Shown: positions 38,940 through 51,572 of the stretch, one piece after another
Position numbering within the stretch: the stretch's first letter is position 1
How the letters are laid out: every line of letters begins with the position of its first letter
Origin: JAYRSJ01 sp041920215
Lineage (GTDB): Bacteria; Pseudomonadota; Gammaproteobacteria; Burkholderiales; Burkholderiaceae_C
Direction of reading: 5' to 3'
Assembly: GCA_041920215.1 (NCBI GenBank)
Contig: JAYRSJ010000010.1
Span: forward strand, 1 to 64,000
DNA length: 64,000 nucleotides
Program-made: the position numbers and the translations under genes
Notes under the pieces: generated by a model
What the model was told of the DNA's origin: nothing
What the model saw: only the letters and a program-made list of their open reading frames with translations
Database searches by the model: none

Positions 38940-40090
38940 TCGCGCACGTCCAGCATGATCTCGGTGAAGCTGGCCACATCGCTGGCCGGTTCTTCCTTCT
39001 TCGCGGCCGGCTTGTCCTGGCCGGGCTGCTCGTTCTGCAGCCGCCACAGCAGATTGGTCGGCGAATCGGCGAAGGCCAGGCCTTCCTCGCGGGTGATGAG
39101 GCCGGCATTGATCAGGCGGGCAAAGGCCTCCTCGAAGCTCTGCGAGCCCTCGGCGATGGACTTCTCCATCGCCTCCTTGACGCCGCCGAAGTCGCCCTGT
39201 TCGATCAGCTCGGACACCAGCTTGGTGTTGAGCAGGATTTCGACCACCGGCACCCGGCCGCCGGCCACCGCGCGCACCAGGCGCTGTGAGATCACCGCCT
39301 TCAGGCCCGCCGCCAGATCGTTCAGCAGGGCCGGGCGCGATTCCGGCGTGTAGAAGGACAGGATGCGGTTGAGTGCGTGATAGCTGTTGTTGCCGTGCAG
39401 TGTGGCCAGCACCAGATGGCCGGACAGTGCATAGGAGATCGCGGCCGTCATGGTCTCGCGGTCGCGGATCTCGCCGATCAGGATGCAGTCCGGCGACTGG
39501 CGCAGCGCATTCTTCAGTGCGATCTGCAGCGAGGCGGTATCGCGCCCCACCTCGCGCTGGTTCACCACCGAGCGCTTGTTGGTGAACAGAAACTCCAGCG
39601 GATCCTCGATGGTGAGGATATGGCCGGCCATGTTCTGGTTGCGCTGCTCCAGCATGGCCGCCAGCGTCGTGCTCTTGCCGGTGCCGGTGGCACCCACCAT
39701 CAGGATCAGGCCGCGCTTCTCCAGCACCAGCTTGCCCAGGATGTCGGGCAGGCCCAGGCTGTCCAGCGAGGGGATCACATGGGGGATGTGGCGGAACACC
39801 GCGGCGATCGAGCCGCGCTGGCGAAAGCCCGAGAGCCGGAAGCTGCCCACGCCCGAGATCGACACCGCCATATTCAGCTCGCCGGTGGCGTCCAGCTCGG
39901 CCATCTGGGCCGGCTCCAGCACCTCGGCGATCAGCTGGCGCGGCTGGGTAGGCGTCAGCAGCTGGTCGGAGAGCTGCAACATCTGGCCGTTGATCCGTAT
40001 CAGCACCGGCATGCGGGCCGACAGATAGGCATCGGATGCGCCTTTCTCGGCCATCAGGCGCAGGATGCGCTCCATGTTTCCACCGCTCAT
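38936..40090 (-). CDS. pilU: Type IV pilus retraction ATPase PilU
   Basis: A 384-aa PilT/PilU-type hexameric ATPase with Walker A G-A-T-G-T-G-K-S-T. The Asp box is TIEDPLEFLF, Walker B lies in DCILIGEIRDRETM and the His box in LVLATLHGNNS. The extended C-terminus and the divergence from canonical PilT (for example EILLNTKLVSELI) favour PilU. It is embedded between dapD and dapE; the dapE start overlaps its stop. It therefore shares expression with lysine/cell wall precursor genes. Confidence 0.9.
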   Translation of the reverse strand: MSGGNMERILRLMAEKGASDAYLSARMPVLIRINGQMLQLSDQLLTPTQPRQLIAEVLEPAQMAELDATGELNMAVSISGVGSFRLSGFRQRGSIAAVFRHIPHVIPSLDSLGLPDILGKLVLEKRGLILMVGATGTGKSTTLAAMLEQRNQNMAGHILTIEDPLEFLFTNKRSVVNQREVGRDTASLQIALKNALRQSPDCILIGEIRDRETMTAAISYALSGHLVLATLHGNNSYHALNRILSFYTPESRPALLNDLAAGLKAVISQRLVRAVAGGRVPVVEILLNTKLVSELIEQGDFGGVKEAMEKSIAEGSQSFEEAFARLINAGLITREEGLAFADSPTNLLWRLQNEQPGQDKPAAKKEEPASDVASFTEIMLDVRE

Positions 40091-40138
40091 GCAGGAGTCT
40101 CCGGCTGGGTTGCTGCTGGGGCCTTGGGGCTGCGGGCC

Positions 40139-40960
40139 TCAGGCGCGCAGCAAGTCGTTGATGCTGGTCTTGGCGCGGGTGCCGGCGTCGACCTTCTTGA
40201 CGATGATGGCCGCATAGAGGCTGTAGCGGCCATCGGCCTTGGGCAGGCTGCCGCTGATCACCACCGAGCCGGCCGGCACGCGGCCGTAGCTCACCGTGTC
40301 GGTCTCGCGGTCATAGATCGGGGTGCTCTGGCCGATGTAGACACCCATCGAGATCACCGAGTTCTCCTCGACGATCACGCCCTCGACCACCTCGGAGCGG
40401 GCGCCGATGAAGCAGTTGTCCTCGATGATGGTCGGGTTGGCCTGCAACGGCTCCAGCACGCCGCCTATGCCCACGCCGCCGCTGAGGTGCACGTTCTTGC
40501 CGATCTGGGCGCAGGAGCCCACGGTGGCCCAGGTATCGACCATCGCCCCCTCGTCGACATAGGCGCCGATATTGACGTAGGAGGGCATCAGCACCACGTT
40601 CCTGGCCATGAAGCTGCCACGGCGGGCCACGGCCGGCGGCACCACCCGCACGCCGGTGGCGCGCAGCTGCTCATCGCTCATGCCGCCGAACTTGGTCGGC
40701 ACCTTGTCGAAGAAGCTCAGGTCACCGGCGCCCATCAGGCGGTTGTCGTTCAGGCGGAAGGACAGCAGCACCGCCTTCTTGACCCACTGGTGGACGGTCC
40801 ACTGGCCCACGCCCTGGCGTTCGGCGACGCGCAGCCGGCCGGCGTCCAGCTCGGCGATCACATGCTCGACCGCCGCGCGCAGCTCGGGCGCGTTGGCGGG
40901 ATTCAGGCTGGCACGGTTGTCCCAGGCCAGGTCGATGGTGGCTTGCAGTTGTTGCGTCAT
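40139..40960 (-). CDS. dapD: Tetrahydrodipicolinate N-succinyltransferase
   Basis: Succinylates tetrahydrodipicolinate in the diaminopimelate pathway. The protein is 273 aa, the standard length. An N-terminal helical domain is followed by a left-handed beta-helix of hexapeptide repeats (for example AYVDEGAMVDTWATVGSCAQ) and a C-terminal domain ending in inhibitor/active-site elements. It lies 27 bp after dapC and 48 bp before pilU. Confidence 0.97.
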   Translation of the reverse strand: MTQQLQATIDLAWDNRASLNPANAPELRAAVEHVIAELDAGRLRVAERQGVGQWTVHQWVKKAVLLSFRLNDNRLMGAGDLSFFDKVPTKFGGMSDEQLRATGVRVVPPAVARRGSFMARNVVLMPSYVNIGAYVDEGAMVDTWATVGSCAQIGKNVHLSGGVGIGGVLEPLQANPTIIEDNCFIGARSEVVEGVIVEENSVISMGVYIGQSTPIYDRETDTVSYGRVPAGSVVISGSLPKADGRYSLYAAIIVKKVDAGTRAKTSINDLLRA

Positions 40961-40987
40961 GGCTTTGGAGCGATCAGGAGAACAGGT

Positions 40988-42226
40988 TCAGGAAGCAGAC
41001 GGGGCGGGGCTTTGCGAACGGACAAAGGCCACGATACGTTGCGCGGCTTCCAGGCATTCGGCGGTCTCGGCCACCAGGGCCATGCGGAAGCGGCCGGCCC
41101 CGGGGTTGATGCCATGGGCCTCGCGCGCCAGCAGGCTGCCGGGCAGGACGGTGACATTGTATTGAGCGAGCAGGCCCTGGGCGAAGGCGATATCGTCACC
41201 GCCGGCAATATGGCCGGGCACGGCGGCCCAGAGGTAGAAGCCGGCGTCCGGCAGCGCCACGTCCAGCACCGAGGCCAGCAGTGGTGTCAGCTGGGCGAAC
41301 TTGGCGCGGTACTGGGCGCGGTTGTCCAGCACATGCTGCTCATCGCCCCAGGCGGCGATGCTGGCGGCCTGCACCAGGGGGCTCATCGCGCTGCCGTGGT
41401 AGGTGCGGTAGAGCAGGAAGCGCCTGATGATCGCCGCATCGCCGGCCACAAAGCCGGAGCGCAGGCCCGGCACATTGGAGCGCTTGGACAGGCTGGTGAA
41501 TGCGATCAGGTTGCGGAAGTCCTCGCGGCCCAGCTGCCTGGCGGCCTCCAGCCCCGACAAGGGCGCCTCGTCGCGGAAGTAGATCTCCGAGTAGCACTCG
41601 TCCGAGGCGATCACGAAGCCATGGCGATCGCTCAGTTCGAAGAGCTTGCGCCATTCCTCCAGCGGCATCACCGCACCGGTCGGATTGCCGGGCGAACAGA
41701 CATAAACCAGCTGGGTGCGTGCCCAGGTCGCCGCGTCGATCTGCTCCCAGTTGGCGGCGAAGTTCCGAGCCGGGTCGCTGTTGGCGAAAGCGGTCTGTGC
41801 GCCGGCCAGCAGGGCCGCACCCTCGTAGATTTGATAGAAGGGATTCGGGCAGACCACGGTGGCGCCGGGCCGCGTCGGGTCGATCACCGTCTGCGCCAGC
41901 GCGAACAACGCCTCGCGCGAGCCGTTGACCGGCAGCACCTGGCTGGCAGGGTCCAGGCTCAGCCGGTAGCGCTGCTGCAGCCAGGCGCAGATGGCCTCGC
42001 GCAGCCGCAGTTCGCCGGCGGTGGCCGGGTAGGCGCTGAGGCTCTTCAGGCTGGCCAGCAGGGCCTCCTCGATCAGGCGCGGCGCCGGATGCTTGGGCTC
42101 GCCGATGCCCAGGCTGATGGGCTTGTAGGCGGGGTTGGGCCGGATGTCACGGGTCAGCGCGCGCAGCCGCTCGAAGGGGTAGGGGTGGAGCTTGTCCAGC
42201 AGCGGATTGTGGGGCGGGGTTGGCAT
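40988..42226 (-). CDS. dapC: Succinyldiaminopimelate transaminase
   Basis: PLP-dependent class I/II aminotransferase forming N-succinyl-LL-diaminopimelate, 412 aa. The PLP Lys lies in S-L-S-K-R-S-N-V-P-G-L-R-S-G-F. Cofactor contacts are visible in NGSREALFAL, SPGNPTGAVM and SDECYSEIYF. ATG 42226 has AAGGTG upstream; the longer frame to 42280 is rejected. It lies 22 bp after the SET gene and precedes dapD, its pathway neighbour. Confidence 0.94.
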   Translation of the reverse strand: MPTPPHNPLLDKLHPYPFERLRALTRDIRPNPAYKPISLGIGEPKHPAPRLIEEALLASLKSLSAYPATAGELRLREAICAWLQQRYRLSLDPASQVLPVNGSREALFALAQTVIDPTRPGATVVCPNPFYQIYEGAALLAGAQTAFANSDPARNFAANWEQIDAATWARTQLVYVCSPGNPTGAVMPLEEWRKLFELSDRHGFVIASDECYSEIYFRDEAPLSGLEAARQLGREDFRNLIAFTSLSKRSNVPGLRSGFVAGDAAIIRRFLLYRTYHGSAMSPLVQAASIAAWGDEQHVLDNRAQYRAKFAQLTPLLASVLDVALPDAGFYLWAAVPGHIAGGDDIAFAQGLLAQYNVTVLPGSLLAREAHGINPGAGRFRMALVAETAECLEAAQRIVAFVRSQSPAPSAS

Positions 42227-42248
42227 GGGTGGCGGCACCTTGCGGCGC

Positions 42249-42674
42249 TCAGAGCTGTCCGCGGCAATTGTCGGCCCCACAGCGGCAGGCCAGGCGGCCC
42301 TCGTGGTGGGTCAGGCCGTAGTCGACGGTGATTTCTTCGTCAACTGCGATTTCGCCCAGCGCGAAGAAGCTCACCTCGCCGCGCTCCACCGCGATGCGTG
42401 CATTCGGCGCGCAGCTGTGGTTGGTGAAGCGCATCGCATCGGCCGAGCGGCTGGCGTCGATCGCGCGCGCTGGCGACAGTTCCACCAGCATCAGACGCAG
42501 GCGCCCCTCGGCGCGACGCCTGGCCTCGGCCACCGAGATCGCCTCGCCGGTCAGCAGACCCAGCCGGGTTCCCGGGGCGATCAGCTCTTGGGCAAACACA
42601 CCGTAGCCATCGATGCGGCTGCGCCGCAGCCCTACCGCGACGAACTGATGGCTGCTGTCGTAGTCAAGCGCCAA
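42249..42674 (-). CDS. Small SET-domain protein
   Basis: A 141-aa SET-domain protein (predicted protein-lysine methyltransferase). Family landmarks: RSRIDGYGVFA, F-T-N-H-S-C (about 82-87), E-E-I-T-V-D-Y-G and a post-SET-like C-R-C-x4-C (about 130-137). The start is inferred: no ATG or GTG after the queF stop gives the full domain, but TTG 42674, 8 bp after that stop, does. A start at 42803 would overlap queF by 120 bp. The target is unknown; such short bacterial SET proteins are poorly studied. Confidence 0.78.
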   Translation of the reverse strand: MALDYDSSHQFVAVGLRRSRIDGYGVFAQELIAPGTRLGLLTGEAISVAEARRRAEGRLRLMLVELSPARAIDASRSADAMRFTNHSCAPNARIAVERGEVSFFALGEIAVDEEITVDYGLTHHEGRLACRCGADNCRGQL

Positions 42675-42682
42675 GGGCAGGA

Positions 42683-43174
42683 TCAGCGCAGCAGGCCGGA
42701 CTCGAAGCCATGGGCCGGCAGGTCCACGCGCGGCTGCGGCTTCCAGCCCTTCTTGCGATGCTCGACGACCACATTGGTGTAGATGCCGCCGCGCACATAC
42801 CACTTGGCCGTGATGCGGATGAAGCGCGGATTCGTCACCTTGACGATGTCCTCGAGGATGGTGTTGGTCACCTTCTCATGGAAGGCGCCCTCGTCGCGGT
42901 AGCTCCAGAAATACATCTTCAGGCTCTTGAGCTCGACGCAGAACTTGTCCGCGATCATGTCGATCGTGAAGTGCGCGAAATCGGGCTGGCCGGTCAACGG
43001 GCAGTGGCAGGTGAACTCGGGCACCTGGAACTGGATCACATAGTCACGCTCGGGCGCCGGGTTGGGGAATACATGCAGTTCCTTGCTGGGACGCGAGGGC
43101 GGGTTGGGCGGCATCTCGCGTTGCTTGGGCGCGGCGGTCGTCTTGCTCGGGGTGCTGGTCTTGCGGGTGGCCAT
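42683..43174 (-). CDS. queF: NADPH-dependent preQ0 reductase QueF
   Basis: Reduces 7-cyano-7-deazaguanine to preQ1 for queuosine in tRNA. The protein is 163 aa, the short single-domain type. The motif C-V-E-L-K-S-L-K-M-Y is the QueF signature for NADPH binding. The nucleophile region is FTCHCPLTGQPDFAHF. ATG 43174 is chosen; the in-frame GTG 43225 would add an unneeded tail. It is the first gene of an eight-gene minus-strand run to the ABC-F gene. No preQ1 riboswitch was recognised upstream. Confidence 0.94.
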   Translation of the reverse strand: MATRKTSTPSKTTAAPKQREMPPNPPSRPSKELHVFPNPAPERDYVIQFQVPEFTCHCPLTGQPDFAHFTIDMIADKFCVELKSLKMYFWSYRDEGAFHEKVTNTILEDIVKVTNPRFIRITAKWYVRGGIYTNVVVEHRKKGWKPQPRVDLPAHGFESGLLR

Positions 43175-43250
43175 GGTTTGCGGGCGCCGGCTCGGGGGCA
43201 GCGCAGTCGATTCGGGGAAGGGCACGATGGTATCATCGGCACCCGAGACA

Positions 43251-43273
43251 AGCCCCGAACCAGGGGCTTTTCT
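43251..43273 (+). terminator. Terminator-like hairpin before smc
   Basis: AGCCCC-(GAACCA)-GGGGCT followed by TTTTCT on the plus strand, 34 bp before the smc start. No plus-strand gene lies directly upstream, so it would end or attenuate a transcript that starts in the queF-smc gap (a -10-like TATCAT is at 43231-43236) or antisense transcription from queF. Confidence 0.6.
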
Positions 43274-43306
43274 GTAGATAAATCAAAGGCTTAGCTCTCC
43301 AATTCG

Positions 43307-46822
<3,516 letters not shown>

Positions 46823-46829
46823 AAAGACG

Positions 46830-47963
46830 ATGAATGATCTGACATTGACCGCCTGGCTGGCGATTGCCGGCGGACTGGCCCTGCTGGCCCTCTTGGCCCA
46901 TGGCGCCTGGAGCGCCCGCAAGGCCGGCCCGCGCCGGGCTGCTCCGCCGCCAGCCGAATCCCGTCTTGATCCGCGCCTGGATCTGCGGGAGGGGCCAGGG
47001 CTGGAGCCCGCGCCGCAGGCCCGGGCCGCGGCGGCCGGGCCCAGCTCGGTGCTGGACATCACCGAGCCCGATGCTGCGGCCTATGCCCATGCGCTGGACG
47101 ACACCGTGCCCGCGGTGGCGCGCCAGCCGCTGCGCAAGCCCTCGGCCCGGATCGATGCGCTGATTGATGCCGTGGCCGGCATCACGCTGGACGCGCCCAT
47201 CAGCGGCGAAATGGCGCTGGCCCATCTGCCCGGCAGCCGCCGCGCCGGCACCAAGCCCTTCCATATCGAGGGGCTGAACAGCGAGACCGGCGACTGGGAG
47301 CTGCCGGCGGCCGGCCAGCGCTACGGCGAGTTCCAGGCCGCGGTGCAGCTGGCCAACCGCAGCGGCGCGCTCAACGAGATCGAGTACAGCGAGTTCGTGC
47401 AGAAACTGCAGGGCTTCGCCGAGGGCATCGGCGGCTTTGCCCAGCTGCCGGACATGCTGGATGTGGTGGGCCGGGCGCGCGAGCTTGACCAGTTTGCCGG
47501 CGCCCACGACGCCCAGCTGGCGGTGGTGCTGCGCGCGCGCAATGCCGCCTGGACCCTGGGCTATGTGCAGCAGATGGCGCTGCGCCATGGCTTCGTGCCC
47601 GGCGCGGTGCCGGGTCGCCTGGTGCTGCCGGCCCGCGACGAGGGCGCGCCCCCGCTGCTGAGCCTGAGCTTCGAGGCCCAGGCCGCGCTGGCCGAGGACC
47701 CGCAGGCCTCCTCGCTGCGCGAGCTGGTGCTGGCCCTGGATGTGCCGCAGACCCCCGAGGCCTACGAGCCCTTCGCCGCCTGGCAGGAGGTCGCCCGCGG
47801 TCTGGCCCGCGATATCGAGGCCGATGTCTGCGACGACCGGGGGCAGGTCTTGAATCTGCATGCCTTCGCCGCGATCGGCCAGGAGCTCGGTGGCCTCTAC
47901 AAGGCGCTGGCCTCACGCGATCTGGCGGCCGGCTCGCTGGCGGCACGGCGCCTCTTCAGCTAG
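46830..47963 (+). CDS. zipA: ZipA-like cell division protein
   Basis: A 377-aa protein with an N-terminal membrane anchor (about 8-26, AWLAIAGGLALLALLAHGAW). A basic, Pro/Ala-rich linker follows. The C-terminal globular region (about 115-377) fits the FtsZ-binding ZipA C-terminal domain by position and general pattern (FHIEGLNSETGDWE, and LVLALDVPQTPEAYEPFAAW near the end). Sequence similarity in this family is weak, so the call leans on the smc-zipA-ligA context. It starts 7 bp after smc. Confidence 0.75.
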   Translation: MNDLTLTAWLAIAGGLALLALLAHGAWSARKAGPRRAAPPPAESRLDPRLDLREGPGLEPAPQARAAAAGPSSVLDITEPDAAAYAHALDDTVPAVARQPLRKPSARIDALIDAVAGITLDAPISGEMALAHLPGSRRAGTKPFHIEGLNSETGDWELPAAGQRYGEFQAAVQLANRSGALNEIEYSEFVQKLQGFAEGIGGFAQLPDMLDVVGRARELDQFAGAHDAQLAVVLRARNAAWTLGYVQQMALRHGFVPGAVPGRLVLPARDEGAPPLLSLSFEAQAALAEDPQASSLRELVLALDVPQTPEAYEPFAAWQEVARGLARDIEADVCDDRGQVLNLHAFAAIGQELGGLYKALASRDLAAGSLAARRLFS

Positions 47964-48009
47964 CCTTGCGGCTCGCCCATTCCTTGCCGATTTGCCCCGG
48001 GGTCAGTTC

Positions 48010-49311
48010 TTGACAAGCACCAGCCTTCTGCTCATCGCGGTCCTGATCGCCGCCAGCGCCTTCTTCTCGGTGGCCGAGATCTCGCTGGCCGCCTCGCGCC
48101 GGCTCAAGCTGCAGCAGCTGGTGGACGAGGGCGATGCCCGCGCGGCGCGGGTGCTCAAGGTGCAGGAGCAGCCGGGCGACTATTTCACCGTGGTGCAGAT
48201 CGGCGTGAACATGGTGGCCATACTCGGCGGCATCGTCGGCGAGGGCGCGCTGACGCCGCACTTCGAGTCCGCGCTGCAGCTGCTCACCACGCCCGAGCAT
48301 GCCGCCACGCTGGGCTTCGGCCTGAGCTTTCTGTGCATCACCTCGCTGTTCATCGTGCTGGCCGATCTGGTGCCCAAGCGCCTGTCGATGAACGAGCCGG
48401 AGCGCATGGCCCTGGTCGTCGTCGGGCCGATGCTGACTCTGGCCATGCTGCTCAAGCCGCTGGCCTGGGTGTTCAGCCGCCTGACCGAGGGCCTGATCCG
48501 CCTGATGGGCCGGCCCGCCCAGCGCGACAACAGCATCACCCACCACGACATCCTGGCGCTGACCGAGGCCGGCAATCTGGCCGGTGTGGTGGCCGATGCC
48601 GAGCAGCAGGTGATCGCCAATGTCTTCGAGCTCGACACCCGTACCGTTGAGAGCGCGATGACCACCCGCGAACGCATCGTCTTCTTTTCGCTGGACGATG
48701 ACGACGCGCTGGTGCGCAACCGCATCGCCGAGGATCCGCACAGCACCTATCTGGTCTGCGATGGCGAGATCGACCAGGTGGTGGGCTATGTGGACGCCAC
48801 CGATCTGTTCCAGCGCGTGCTGCGCGACGAGCCGATCAGCCTGCGCGGCACGCCGGGCCTGGTGAAGAAGGTGCTGATCGTGCCGGACCGGCTGACCCTG
48901 TCCGAGGTGCTGACCCAGTTCCGTCAGGCCTTGGAGGACTTCGCGGTGATCGTCAACGAGTACAGCCTGGTGGTGGGCGTGATCACCCTCAACGATGTGA
49001 TGAGCACGGTGATGGGCAGCCTGGTGGCCAGCCACGACGAGGAGCAGATCGTGCGCCGCGAGGACGGCAGCTATCTGGCCGACGGCATCACCCCCATTCC
49101 CGAGATCCAGCGCGCCCTGGAACTGGAGGCCTGGCCCCATGCTGGCCAGTACGATACGCTGGCCGGCTTCCTGATGGTGATGCTGCGTCGCATCCCGCGG
49201 CGCACCGACCATGTGGTCTGGGAGGGCTGGCGTTTCGAGGTGATGGATGTGGACAGCCACCGGGTCGACCAGGTGATGATCACCCGCGTGCCGGCCAGCA
49301 GCGCCGATTGA
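48010..49311 (+). CDS. CNNM/CBS-domain membrane protein (hemolysin-like)
   Basis: A 433-aa protein: N-terminal CNNM (DUF21) membrane domain with about four helices (from LLLIAVLIAASAFFSVAEISLA to ALVVVGPMLTLAMLLKPLAWVF), then tandem CBS domains (about 205-335) and a C-terminal CorC/HlyC domain. Such proteins are linked to Mg2+/Co2+ export; 'hemolysin' is a historical name. The start is probably TTG 48010, which gives the complete first helix. It is inserted between zipA and ligA, with 46 and 13 bp gaps. Confidence 0.88.
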   Translation: MTSTSLLLIAVLIAASAFFSVAEISLAASRRLKLQQLVDEGDARAARVLKVQEQPGDYFTVVQIGVNMVAILGGIVGEGALTPHFESALQLLTTPEHAATLGFGLSFLCITSLFIVLADLVPKRLSMNEPERMALVVVGPMLTLAMLLKPLAWVFSRLTEGLIRLMGRPAQRDNSITHHDILALTEAGNLAGVVADAEQQVIANVFELDTRTVESAMTTRERIVFFSLDDDDALVRNRIAEDPHSTYLVCDGEIDQVVGYVDATDLFQRVLRDEPISLRGTPGLVKKVLIVPDRLTLSEVLTQFRQALEDFAVIVNEYSLVVGVITLNDVMSTVMGSLVASHDEEQIVRREDGSYLADGITPIPEIQRALELEAWPHAGQYDTLAGFLMVMLRRIPRRTDHVVWEGWRFEVMDVDSHRVDQVMITRVPASSAD

Positions 49312-49324
49312 ACCGAAGCAAGCC

Positions 49325-51361
49325 ATGAGCGATCTCGACTCCGCGCGCCAGCGCGCCGCCCAGCTGCGCGAGCTGCTGAACCACCATGCCCACCTCTACT
49401 ACGTGCTGGACCGCCCCGAGCTGCCCGATGCCGAGTACGACAAGCTCTTCGTCGAGCTGCAGGCCCTGGAGGCTGCTCACCCCGAGCTGCTGACGCCCGA
49501 CTCCCCGACCCAGCGGGTGATAGGCCAGGTGCTCGACGGTTTCGCGCCGGTGCGCCATGCCCTGCCCATGCTGAGCATACGCACCGAAACCGATACCGAG
49601 GCCAGCGGCGCCCAGGCCTTCGACGAGCGGGTGCGCCGTCAGCTGGAGCTGGGCGAGGGCGATGCGCCCGTCGAGTACGCGGCCGAGTTGAAGTTCGACG
49701 GCTTGGCCATCAATCTGCGCTACGAGCAGGGCCTGCTGGTGCAGGCCGCCACCCGCGGCGATGGCGAGACCGGCGAGGATGTCACGCAGAACATCCGCAC
49801 CATCGCCCAGATACCGCTGCGTCTGAAGGGCGTGGCGGCGCCGGTGCTGGAGGTGCGTGGTGAGGTCTATATGCGGCGCGACGCCTTCGAGTGGCTCAAT
49901 GCGCAGCAGCGCGAGCGTGGCGAGAAGACCTTCGTCAACCCGCGCAATACCGCGGCCGGTGCGGTGCGCCAGCTGGACCCCGCGCTGGCGGCGCAGCGGC
50001 CGCTGAGCTTCTATGCCTATGGCCTGGGCGAGGTGCAGGGCTGGGAGCAGCCGGCCACGCATGCCGGCCTGCTGGACGCGCTGGCAGCCATGGGCCTGCC
50101 GGTCTGCGAGCATCGGGTCGTTGCGACCGGTGCGGCCGGGCTGATCGACTTTCATCGCCGCATCGCCGCCTTGCGCGACGCGCTGCCCTTCGACATCGAC
50201 GGCGTGGTCTACAAGGTCAACAGCCGCGCCTTGCAGCAGCGCCTGGGCTTTGTGAGCCGCGAGCCGCGCTGGGCTGTGGCCCACAAATACCCGGCCCAGG
50301 AGCAGCTGACCCGGCTCAAGGACATCGAGATCCAGGTCGGGCGCACCGGCAAGCTCACCCCGGTGGCCAAGCTGGAGCCGGTCTTCGTCGGCGGCACCAC
50401 GGTCAGCAATGCGACCCTGCACAATGTTTTTGAGCTGCGTCGCAAGGGCGTTCGCATCGGCGATCAGGTGATCGTGCGCCGGGCCGGCGATGTGATCCCC
50501 GAGATCGTCGGCCGGCTGGCCGCGCCGCGTGCGGCCTATGTGCCCAACTTCCGCATGCCGGCCCAATGCCCGGTCTGCGGCAGCGCCACCGAGCGTGAAA
50601 AGGGCGGCATGGACTACCGCTGCAGCGGCGGGCTGTCCTGCCCGGCCCAGGTCAAGCAGGCCATGCTGCATTTCGCCGGCCGCCGCGCGATGGACATCGA
50701 GGGCCTGGGCGACAAGCTGGTCGATCAGCTGGTCGATGGCGGCATCGTCAGGGGCCTGCCCGATCTGTTCAAGCTGGGCGTGGCCAAACTCGCTGCCCTG
50801 GAGCGCATGGCCGACAAGAGCGCGCAGAACCTGGTCGATGCGCTGGAGAAGAGCAAGCGCACGACGCTGGCCCGCTTTCTCTACGCGCTGGGCATACGCC
50901 AGGTCGGCGAGACCACGGCCAAGGATCTGGCCCGCCATTTCGGCAGCCTGGACGCGCTGATGGATGCCTCGCCCGAGCAGCTGCTGCAGGTCCGGGACGT
51001 GGGCCCCATCGTGGCCCACAGCATCCACACCTTCTTTGCCCAGCCGCACAACCGCGAGGCGATCGAACAGCTGCGCGCTGCCGGCGTGCACTGGCCCGAG
51101 GGCGAGGGCGCTGCCGCGGCCCTGGGCCCCCAGCCGCTGCTGGGCAAGACCCTGGTCTTGACCGGTACGCTGCCCACGCTCAGCCGCGACGCGGCCAAGG
51201 CGCTGATCGAGGCGGCCGGCGGCAAGGTCAGCGGCTCGGTCTCGAAGAAGACCGACTATCTGGTGGCCGGCGAGGAGGCCGGCTCCAAGCTGGCCAAGGC
51301 CCAGGAACTGAGCGTGACGGTGCTGGACGAGGCGGGCCTGCGCGCGTTGCTGGAGGGCTAG
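49325..51361 (+). CDS. ligA: NAD-dependent DNA ligase
   Basis: Seals nicks in replication and repair, 678 aa. Domain order: Ia (HLYYVLDRPELPDAEYD), adenylation with Lys123 in A-E-L-K-F-D-G, OB-fold, four-Cys zinc finger (C-P-V-C ... C-S-G-G-L-S-C, about 418-440), helix-hairpin-helix repeats and a C-terminal BRCT (about 598-678; GKTLVLTGTLPTLSRD). The start ATG 49325 is 13 bp after the CNNM gene. A GC hairpin follows the stop. Confidence 0.97.
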   Translation: MSDLDSARQRAAQLRELLNHHAHLYYVLDRPELPDAEYDKLFVELQALEAAHPELLTPDSPTQRVIGQVLDGFAPVRHALPMLSIRTETDTEASGAQAFDERVRRQLELGEGDAPVEYAAELKFDGLAINLRYEQGLLVQAATRGDGETGEDVTQNIRTIAQIPLRLKGVAAPVLEVRGEVYMRRDAFEWLNAQQRERGEKTFVNPRNTAAGAVRQLDPALAAQRPLSFYAYGLGEVQGWEQPATHAGLLDALAAMGLPVCEHRVVATGAAGLIDFHRRIAALRDALPFDIDGVVYKVNSRALQQRLGFVSREPRWAVAHKYPAQEQLTRLKDIEIQVGRTGKLTPVAKLEPVFVGGTTVSNATLHNVFELRRKGVRIGDQVIVRRAGDVIPEIVGRLAAPRAAYVPNFRMPAQCPVCGSATEREKGGMDYRCSGGLSCPAQVKQAMLHFAGRRAMDIEGLGDKLVDQLVDGGIVRGLPDLFKLGVAKLAALERMADKSAQNLVDALEKSKRTTLARFLYALGIRQVGETTAKDLARHFGSLDALMDASPEQLLQVRDVGPIVAHSIHTFFAQPHNREAIEQLRAAGVHWPEGEGAAAALGPQPLLGKTLVLTGTLPTLSRDAAKALIEAAGGKVSGSVSKKTDYLVAGEEAGSKLAKAQELSVTVLDEAGLRALLEG

Positions 51362-51380
51362 CGTTGCGGCGGCGCTGGCA

Positions 51381-51402
51381 GCGGCGCGGGCTGCCGCGCC
51401 GC
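51381..51402 (+). terminator. GC hairpin after ligA
   Basis: GCGGCGCGG-GCTG-CCGCGCCGC is a perfect 9-bp stem 20 bp after the ligA stop. No T-run follows, so it could be a pause site, a 3' end stabiliser or part of a Rho-dependent end. The rest of the gap to 51572 has a TTGACA (51404-51409) but no matching -10. Confidence 0.4.
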
Positions 51403-51572
51403 GTTGACATCAGCCTGACAGGGCGCTGGCCGCTCCCTTGGGGCATGCCCTAGGCCGACCGCTGCGCCAGCGTGGCTGGCAAGCCTTATGCTCGCACGCA
51501 GGCGGCGCCGAGCGATGGCGCCCGCCGAGCGATCGGCCCGATCGGATGCCAGGGCGTGGAAGCACAGCGGTG

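Noticed and set aside
39377..42331. 984-codon plus-strand frame opposite pilU, dapD and dapC
   Set aside because: Antisense to three well-supported genes; low-complexity His/Gly/Gln-rich translation.
43175..43306. preQ1 riboswitch upstream of queF
   Set aside because: No recognisable aptamer on the minus strand; the only hairpin has its T-run on the plus strand, facing smc.
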